Shown here: piece by piece, positions 58,919-64,000 of the stretch
How the letters are laid out: every line of letters starts with the position of its first letter
Position numbering within the stretch: position 1 is the stretch's first letter
DNA from: Bradyrhizobium sp. 21
Lineage (GTDB): Bacteria > Pseudomonadota > Alphaproteobacteria > Rhizobiales > Xanthobacteraceae
Direction: 5' to 3'
NCBI RefSeq assembly: GCF_023073335.1
Contig: NZ_JADPJG010000035.1
Span: 819,739 to 883,738, forward strand
Length of the DNA stretch: 64,000 nucleotides
Notes under the pieces: generated by a model
Databases searched by the model: none
The model's input: only the letters and a program-made list of their open reading frames with translations
Told to the model about the DNA's origin: nothing
Position numbers and translations under genes: made by a program

Positions 58919-59548
58919 ATGCTTGGCCGCCCCAAATTCGTACTTGCCTCCGGTTCGCCGCGGCGCCTGTCGCTGCTCAACCAGGCCGGCATCGAGCCGG
59001 ACGCGCTCCGGCCGGCCGACGTCGACGAGACGCCGAAGCGGGGCGAGCTGCCGCGCGCCTGCGCCAACCGGCTCGCGCGGGCCAAGGCCGATGCGGCGCT
59101 CAAATCGGTCCAGCTCGACGACGAGTTGCGCGGCGCCTTCATCCTTTCCGCCGACACCGTCGTGGCGGTCGGCCGCCGCATCCTGCCCAAGGCCAACCTC
59201 GTCGACGAGGCCGCGCAGTGCCTGCGGCTGCTCTCGGGCCGCAACCACCGCGTCTACACTGCGATCACCCTGGTGACGCCGCGCGAGGCCTTCCGCCAGC
59301 GTCTGGTCGAGACCCGCGTCCGCTTCAAGCGGCTCTCGGAGGACGACATCCAGGCCTATATCGGCTCCGGCGAATGGCGCGGCAAAGCTGGCGGCTACGC
59401 CGTGCAGGGCATCGCCGGCTCCTTCGTGGTGAAGATGGTGGGGTCCTATACCAACGTGGTCGGCCTGCCGCTCTACGAGACCACCACGCTGCTCGGCGGC
59501 GAGGGTTTCCCGATCCGCTTCGGCTGGCTCAACGCCACCGCCGTGTGA
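58919..59548 (+). CDS. maf: Maf/YceF-type nucleotide pyrophosphatase
   Basis: The 209-aa protein is a Maf protein (FVLASGSPRRLSLLNQAGIEPD at the N-terminus, SADTVVAVGRRIL with the catalytic Asp, and AGGYAVQGIAGSFV). Maf enzymes hydrolyse modified or canonical nucleoside triphosphates such as dTTP, UTP or m7GTP. No clear RBS precedes the ATG. In many relatives infA lies directly before maf; here the 155-base gap has no infA. Confidence 0.94.
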   Translation: MLGRPKFVLASGSPRRLSLLNQAGIEPDALRPADVDETPKRGELPRACANRLARAKADAALKSVQLDDELRGAFILSADTVVAVGRRILPKANLVDEAAQCLRLLSGRNHRVYTAITLVTPREAFRQRLVETRVRFKRLSEDDIQAYIGSGEWRGKAGGYAVQGIAGSFVVKMVGSYTNVVGLPLYETTTLLGGEGFPIRFGWLNATAV

Positions 59549-59691
59549 GCGGCCGGACAAAAAATCTCGAAAACAACCCCATGCACAGTAGAATGGCCCG
59601 ACCGGACCCCGGCGGGATGCATGCGCCGCCGCCTGAGGAACCCGTTCGCCGTCAGGATCTTGAATTCCACCCCGTGTAAGCTGCCGACATC

Positions 59692-59874
59692 ATGGACGAC
59701 CACGTCAAAAAGCCCGCCGGCCCCCTCAAAGCCTGCCCGATCTGCGGCAAGCCGCAGTCCGAGGCTACCCTTCCGTTCTGCTCATCGCGCTGCCGCGACG
59801 TCGATTTGAATCGCTGGCTGAAAGGCTCCTACGTCATCCCCGGCCGCGACGACGAGGCAGATGGCGAAGAATAG
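59692..59874 (+). CDS. yacG: DNA gyrase inhibitor YacG
   Basis: The 60-aa zinc protein has the motif C-P-I-C-G-K-P and, later, F-C-S-S-R-C-R (four Cys), followed by DVDLNRWLKGSYVIPG, which in E. coli YacG binds GyrB and blocks DNA binding. Normally adjacent to maf in alphaproteobacteria, as here. The 143 bases between maf and yacG hold no other gene. Confidence 0.95.
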   Translation: MDDHVKKPAGPLKACPICGKPQSEATLPFCSSRCRDVDLNRWLKGSYVIPGRDDEADGEE

Positions 59875-60070
59875 TAAGTAATATCAATTGTTTACCGAAG
59901 GGGCTGATCGGCCGGTCGCCAGCCGCGGCGAGCCCGCCCCACCTTGTGCACAGCCGGGCCGCGCCTGGCGAAGTCCGTTGGCGAAGCCGGGTGGACAGGC
60001 CGCTTCCAGCCCACTATAAACCGCCCGCTCGATGGGCCTTGACCTTCTCTTTGGGTCCTTCCCTCAGCAC

Positions 60071-60146
60071 GCCCAGGTAGCTCAGTTGGTAGAGCATGCG
60101 ACTGAAAATCGCAGTGTCGGTGGTTCGATTCCGCCCCTGGGCACCA
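60071..60146 (+). tRNA. tRNA-Phe (GAA anticodon), integration site
   Basis: GCCCAGG...CCTGGGC forms the acceptor stem, with D arm GCTCAGTTGGTAGAGC, anticodon arm TGCGA-CTGAAAA-TCGCA (anticodon GAA), T arm GGTGG-TTCGATT-CCGCC and encoded CCA. The integrase gene begins 86 bases after its end, so the tRNA 3' part is the likely attachment site. Confidence 0.96.
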
Positions 60147-60147
60147 C

Positions 60148-60163
60148 GGCTCTTCTAAGAGCC
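60148..60163 (+). terminator. Hairpin after tRNA-Phe
   Basis: GGCTCT-TCTA-AGAGCC is a perfect 6-bp stem directly after the tRNA, followed by TGATATCC. It may end tRNA transcription or form part of the element's left end. Confidence 0.45.
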
Positions 60164-60231
60164 TGATATCCAAAGCATTTCAGCAAGATCAACGGCTTAG
60201 CGCTACGGTTTTGGTACAAAACGGTGGTACA

Positions 60232-61812
60232 ATGCCGCTTGCAATGTCACGTCCATGGAAGCACCCGAAAACTGGGATCTATCAGCTCCGAAAAGTCGTC
60301 CCGGAGGAGCTCCGCAAAATTGTTGGCAAGCGCGAGGAGAAGGTCAGCCTTCAAACCCGCGACCCGGCGGAAGCAAAGGTGCGTCACGCCAAGGCGCTCG
60401 CTGAGCTCGAGGCTCGATGGGCCAATCTGCGTGCAGGTCCGAAGCCTCTGACAGAGCGTGAAGCGCACCAACTGGCCATCGTCTCGTATGATCGCTGGTT
60501 GGAGCAATACAGGGATAATCCTAGTCAACAGACCAATTGGGATATCGGGGTTGGCCATCGGCTCTTTTGCCCTCCGCCGACCAGGGAAGAAAAAGGAGCG
60601 GCTCGCGCGCAATCGGTCGATCTCTGTTCTCCCGAGCCGGAGTTGTACACGATCGCTCGAATGGAGCAGGCCTGTCTGGAAGCCGCGGACGGCTACCTTA
60701 GCGCTCACGGGTTTTCTGACGATTGGCAGAATCGACGAACCATGGCTCGCGCCATTGGAGCTGCCATACAGCGCGCAAGTCTGGTGCTAGCCAAGTTGGC
60801 AAAAGGGGAAACCGTTCCAGGGTTTCCCTTCCCGAATTTGTCCGTATCGCGGGGCGCATCAGTCGCTCGCTCGCCAGGGCGAGCCGTCACATTCCAAGAT
60901 CTTCTGGATGGCTGGGCGGCCGAGCGACGGCCGGTAGCCAAGACTGTTTACGAGTGGTCGCGCGTCATCCGGGAACTGGAAAAATATCTCGGACATACCG
61001 ATGTCCATCGCCTGACTGCGGAGAACCTCGTCGATTGGAAGCGAGCGTTGGTGGCCGCGGGATTGCGGGCGAAGACCATCCAAGGTTCGAAGTTGTCGCC
61101 AGTGCGGGCGATCCTGCAATGGGGACTACAGAACAAGCTGGTTAGCTCCAATGCTGCCGAAGGCGTTTCGCTGGACGTCAAAGCCAAACAAGGAGAACGC
61201 AAACGAAGCTTCACCGATGAAGAGGCCAAAATCATCCTTCGCGCCGCGCGCTCGGAGAATGATCCGGTCAAGCGATGGGTCCCGTGGGTCGGTGCCTACA
61301 CTGGAGCACGACTATCCGAGATCTGCCAGTTGCGGCGCGAGGATGTCCTGAAGGTCGAGGACATCTGGTGCATGAAGCTAGTGCCAGAAGCAGGCTCGCT
61401 CAAGACTTCAGGATCGGAGCGAGTTGTCCCTGTTCACCCTGCGCTGATTGAGAGTGGCTTTCTCAACTTCGTCGTTGGGATCAAAGCCGGTCCTCTGTTC
61501 GCCGCACTTTCTCCAGACAAGTTCGGCAAGCGTGGCGGCAACGGCACCAAGATGATCGGGCGTTTTGTGCGTCAACTTGGGCTGAAAGACCCGCGGCTAT
61601 CGCCAAGTCACTCCTGGCGTCATCGTATTAAGACGCTTGGACGAAAACATGGGCTTGCCCAAGATATTCTGAATGCGATCACAGGTCATGGATCGAAGTC
61701 GGTGGCTGACTCGTATGGCGAATTTCCGGTGGAGGCGCTCTATCGAGAGCTGTGCAAAATTCCGGCTCTTCAATTGCAGGACAGCAAGATCACTGAGGCG
61801 GATGAGAATTAA
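60232..61812 (+). CDS. Tyrosine-type site-specific integrase
   Basis: The 526-aa protein has an N-terminal part of the DUF6538 type (SRPWKHPKTGIYQLRKVVPEELRKIVG), a core-binding SAM-like domain (about 225-300) and a catalytic domain. The catalytic residues are R360 (GARLSEI), H460 and R463 (HSWR), H486 (TGHGS) and Y495 (SYGEF). It would recombine the element at tRNA-Phe. ATG 60232 is used as start; the frame opens at TTG 60211. Codon and base use are less GC-rich than in the housekeeping genes before it, as expected of a transferred element. Confidence 0.94.
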   Translation: MPLAMSRPWKHPKTGIYQLRKVVPEELRKIVGKREEKVSLQTRDPAEAKVRHAKALAELEARWANLRAGPKPLTEREAHQLAIVSYDRWLEQYRDNPSQQTNWDIGVGHRLFCPPPTREEKGAARAQSVDLCSPEPELYTIARMEQACLEAADGYLSAHGFSDDWQNRRTMARAIGAAIQRASLVLAKLAKGETVPGFPFPNLSVSRGASVARSPGRAVTFQDLLDGWAAERRPVAKTVYEWSRVIRELEKYLGHTDVHRLTAENLVDWKRALVAAGLRAKTIQGSKLSPVRAILQWGLQNKLVSSNAAEGVSLDVKAKQGERKRSFTDEEAKIILRAARSENDPVKRWVPWVGAYTGARLSEICQLRREDVLKVEDIWCMKLVPEAGSLKTSGSERVVPVHPALIESGFLNFVVGIKAGPLFAALSPDKFGKRGGNGTKMIGRFVRQLGLKDPRLSPSHSWRHRIKTLGRKHGLAQDILNAITGHGSKSVADSYGEFPVEALYRELCKIPALQLQDSKITEADEN

Positions 61813-62271
61813 ACGGAGGTGAGAATCCCTCACACGCGGACGTGTGGACCGATGGCCGCTCTTGGCTGTTTTGCGATCCGAGGAAGCGCCGGGACGGACT
61901 TTCCGAGATCGCTGACTGGCGTCATTCAGGCGGCACGCTTTGAGTTGGGAAGACGAGTGCCCCAGCAAGGCGCGCTTGGCGATCGCCAGGTCTGAGGACG
62001 GGGAGCTCGCGTCTCAAGGAAGACCGATTGCTCGGTCCGGCATTCTTGCCCGCCGTGGGCAAAACGTAGAGCACGATCCGTCGCCGTGCCGTCGGTCGAG
62101 GCGGGCAAGCAGGCGGGTGAAGGGTAAGCCGCTGGATCCTCTAAATCCATAGATCAAACTATGAGAGCTCGACGCTGTTGATCATATCGCGGCATCTACA
62201 GTTGCCAACGGTCCGCAACACAATGCTGCTGCTGGACTTTAGATGAAACAGAGGCTTAAGTGGGAGCCGCG
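61813..62271. other. Intergenic region of the integrated element without convincing gene
   Basis: Between the integrase and the methyltransferase no reading frame shows a recognisable domain. A 70-codon frame at 61940-62152 lacks an RBS and is rich in Arg and Ser, as frame shadows often are. It may hold a regulatory RNA, directionality factor relic or promoter. Confidence 0.4.
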
Positions 62272-62305
62272 GCCAAGCGCCCGCGCAGATGCGCGGGCGC
62301 TTGGC
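62272..62305. terminator. Perfect 15-bp hairpin upstream of the methyltransferase
   Basis: GCCAAGCGCCCGCGC-AGAT-GCGCGGGCGCTTGGC has a very stable stem, 55 bases before the dcm-type start. No T run follows. It may be a terminator, an attenuator or a protein-binding site. Confidence 0.6.
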
Positions 62306-62359
62306 TGTGAATGCCTTGGACGATACTCTCTACCGGGCTCGAATCGGCGTGGGAGCTAA

Positions 62360-63640
62360 ATGGGGACGAGCGTGCAGAAGAGCCGTCGGCAGCCTGTCTT
62401 TATCGATGCCTTTGCAGGTTGCGGCGGCCTCAGCCTGGGCCTGCTTCGGTCCGGGTGGCGGGGCATGTTTGCGATCGAGAAGGATGCGTTCGCGTTCGAC
62501 ACGCTGAAATTCAACTTAATCGAACCCGGCGCGCGGCTCCGCTACGATTGGCCCAAATGGCTTGAACAGCAACCGTGGACGATCGAGTCGTTAATGAGCT
62601 CGCACGGACGCAGGCTCTTGGCGCTCCGTGGCCAAGTCGATCTCCTTGCGGGAGGGCCGCCTTGTCAAGGTTTCTCCAGCGCAGGCCGCCGACGCCAAGG
62701 AGATCCTCGGAACGGTCTGGTGGAACGCTATTTGGAGTTCGTTGAGCTCGTACGTCCCAAAATGGTGCTGATCGAGAATGTGCGCGGGATTACGTATGAC
62801 TTTGCTGGTGACGACGACCGCATTCCACCCCGAAACTTCGCGGCGGAACTGATAGCACGGCTCGGCCGGCGCTATCATGTCTACAAGGACACGGTTCGTT
62901 GCTCCGAATATGGGGTACCCCAGCAACGGCCTCGGTTCTTCCTTATCGGCATGCTGAAATCTGAGATGAGAGAGCTGCCAAGTCGAGATACCCCCTTCGC
63001 TCGGCTGCGGTCTGCAAAATCTCGCTTCCTCGCCGAGCGAGGACTTAGCTCCAGGGTGAGTTGTAAGCAGGCGATCTCCGATCTCGAGCGCTCTCATGCA
63101 GGTTTAGGTCCTTGTCTGGATTCCAAGGGGTACGATGCCTTGCTTACGGCTCGTCCGCGGACTGCCTACCAGCGTTTGATGCGCGATAGATTTGCCGGTG
63201 TCGTTCCCGATACCCGGCTCGCCAAGCACCGCCCCAATATTGTCGAGCGCTTCACGAACATCATCGCAGAATGCAAGGCAGCGGGCCGGCTCAGCGTGCA
63301 GCTGAACCGCGAGATGCGGGACCGCTACGGGATGAAAAAAATGGCGACTCGTGTGCTCGACCCAGATAAGGCTGCCCCGACTATAACCAGCATGCCTGAC
63401 GACCTGCTGCATTATTCAGAGCCCAGGACCTTAACAGTCCGCGAGAACGCGCGGCTGCAGACGTTTCCGGACTGGTTTGCATTCCAGGGGAAATACACGA
63501 CGGGAGGCGAGCGCCGAGCTCGCGAGGTGCCCAGATTCACGCAGGTGGCTAACGCTGTTCCGCCGCTGATCGCGGAGATGTGGGGGGAGGTGCTGCTGAA
63601 GTATCTAGCTGCCGCAAGCTCTGACAGCTTGGCGGCATAG
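62360..63640 (+). CDS. DNA (cytosine-5) methyltransferase
   Basis: The 426-aa protein has the conserved blocks of C5 methyltransferases. Motif I FAGCGGLSLG is at 18-27, IV GGPPCQGFSS with catalytic C102, VI ENVRG (139-143), VIII QQRPRFFLIG, IX-like TRVLDPDKAAPTITS and X ANAVPPLIAEMW. The target recognition region lies between about 200 and 330. RBS GGGAG is 4 bases before the ATG. It is the first cargo gene of the element and is followed after 28-58 bases by a P-loop ATPase gene, so it is probably part of a restriction or other defence module, or protects the host DNA against it. Confidence 0.95.
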   Translation: MGTSVQKSRRQPVFIDAFAGCGGLSLGLLRSGWRGMFAIEKDAFAFDTLKFNLIEPGARLRYDWPKWLEQQPWTIESLMSSHGRRLLALRGQVDLLAGGPPCQGFSSAGRRRQGDPRNGLVERYLEFVELVRPKMVLIENVRGITYDFAGDDDRIPPRNFAAELIARLGRRYHVYKDTVRCSEYGVPQQRPRFFLIGMLKSEMRELPSRDTPFARLRSAKSRFLAERGLSSRVSCKQAISDLERSHAGLGPCLDSKGYDALLTARPRTAYQRLMRDRFAGVVPDTRLAKHRPNIVERFTNIIAECKAAGRLSVQLNREMRDRYGMKKMATRVLDPDKAAPTITSMPDDLLHYSEPRTLTVRENARLQTFPDWFAFQGKYTTGGERRAREVPRFTQVANAVPPLIAEMWGEVLLKYLAAASSDSLAA

Positions 63641-63698
63641 AATGACTGACATTAGATAGCTGATCAACTTGGATAAGTCCGTGAAGCAGGAGAGCCGA

Positions 63699-64000
63699 GT
63701 GCTCTATCCAGCAGGATTGCTCGACTGGGCAGGGCACCGCGGCGGCGGCGTGCGACGGCTGTTCGATCCAAGCAGCGGCCGCCCAGGGGAGGCCGTATTC
63801 GAGACAAATCTCCTCAGCCGGCTTCGAGATTGGGCGCAACGCATCGCGGCGGCGGAACAGGGAACGCCCCGCGTGGTGCTACTGGTCGGCGGACCGGGCA
63901 ACGGAAAAACCGAAGCCGTAGAGGCTACTATAGGGGACCTTGACGTAGCGCTTAATTGCCGCGGGGCTCTCGTCGAGGAGTTGGCCAAATCCTATCATCC
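63699..64000 (+). CDS. P-loop ATPase, 5' part only (runs off the window)
   Basis: The first 100 residues of a larger protein: VLYPAGLLDWAGHRGGGV, then a helical segment, and a Walker A motif GGPGNGKTE at about residues 63-71. GTG 63699 has GGAGAG 6 bases before it; GTG 63681 is an alternative and the frame is open from 63660. I do not recognise the family. Its place after a C5 methyltransferase on an integrative element suggests a large ATPase of a phage-defence system (BREX, DISARM or new), but nothing after the P-loop can be seen. Confidence 0.75.
   Translation, partial: MLYPAGLLDWAGHRGGGVRRLFDPSSGRPGEAVFETNLLSRLRDWAQRIAAAEQGTPRVVLLVGGPGNGKTEAVEATIGDLDVALNCRGALVEELAKSYH

Noticed and set aside
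60232..61812. Integrase as evidence of a complete prophage
   Set aside because: No phage structural or replication genes are visible in the window; only an integrative element end can be supported.
61940..62152. 70-codon frame between integrase and methyltransferase
   Set aside because: No RBS, no domain, Arg/Ser-rich like a shadow frame.

Overview
The window is GC-rich chromosomal DNA that most resembles Bradyrhizobium or a close Rhizobiales relative. The evidence is the C-P lyase genes in the rhizobial order phnCDEE-phnF-phnGHIJKLMN, the order DUF2948-hisD-UPF0262-phosphatase-maf-yacG, many MFS, TctC/Bug and DapA-family genes, and several families of short palindromic intergenic repeats of the bradyrhizobial kind. 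This assignment is inference from gene content, not from a database match.

Layout. 0.1-10.2 kb: a DapA-family enzyme, then an iron-uptake group (TonB receptor, periplasmic Fe-binding protein, PepSY membrane protein), a triple-rhodanese protein, a SerA-type dehydrogenase and a secreted tannase/feruloyl-esterase-family protein. 10.2-20.2 kb: an unusual ClpS-zinc finger-AAA+ fusion, an EmrAB-type efflux pump with a divergent TetR regulator, a MarR regulator, an enoyl-CoA hydratase, a chemoreceptor and a second DapA-family enzyme. 20.4-34.6 kb: a full phosphonate locus. A leftward operon (hexapeptide transferase, second PhnM, DUF1045 2H phosphoesterase) faces phnCDEE, and phnF faces phnGHIJKLMN plus an FMN-binding oxidoreductase. 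Pho-box-like repeats stand before all three operons and a perfect PhnF-type palindrome lies before phnG. The transporter imports phosphonate, PhnGHIJKLM break the C-P bond on the ribosyl triphosphate intermediate, PhnN makes PRPP, and the DUF1045 protein may take the place of PhnP.

34.6-48.1 kb: an SDR, a histone-like basic protein, an alpha/beta hydrolase, MetY, then an IclR-controlled catabolic cluster (Bug binding protein, flavin reductase, FAH, hydratase, RidA, amidohydrolase), a luciferase-like oxidoreductase and small membrane or redox genes separated by five copies of one palindromic repeat. 48.1-60.1 kb: a long repeat relic, tRNA-Thr(GGU), a cNMP-binding/thioredoxin-reductase-like fusion lacking the redox CxxC, hydrolase and SDR genes with a TetR regulator, and the conserved hisD-maf-yacG housekeeping group.

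60.07-64.0 kb: tRNA-Phe(GAA) is followed at once by a tyrosine integrase. This is the left end of an integrative element whose cargo starts with a 5-methylcytosine DNA methyltransferase and a P-loop ATPase cut off by the window edge, probably the start of a defence module. Together with the ClpS-AAA+ fusion, it is the best candidate here for an undescribed system.
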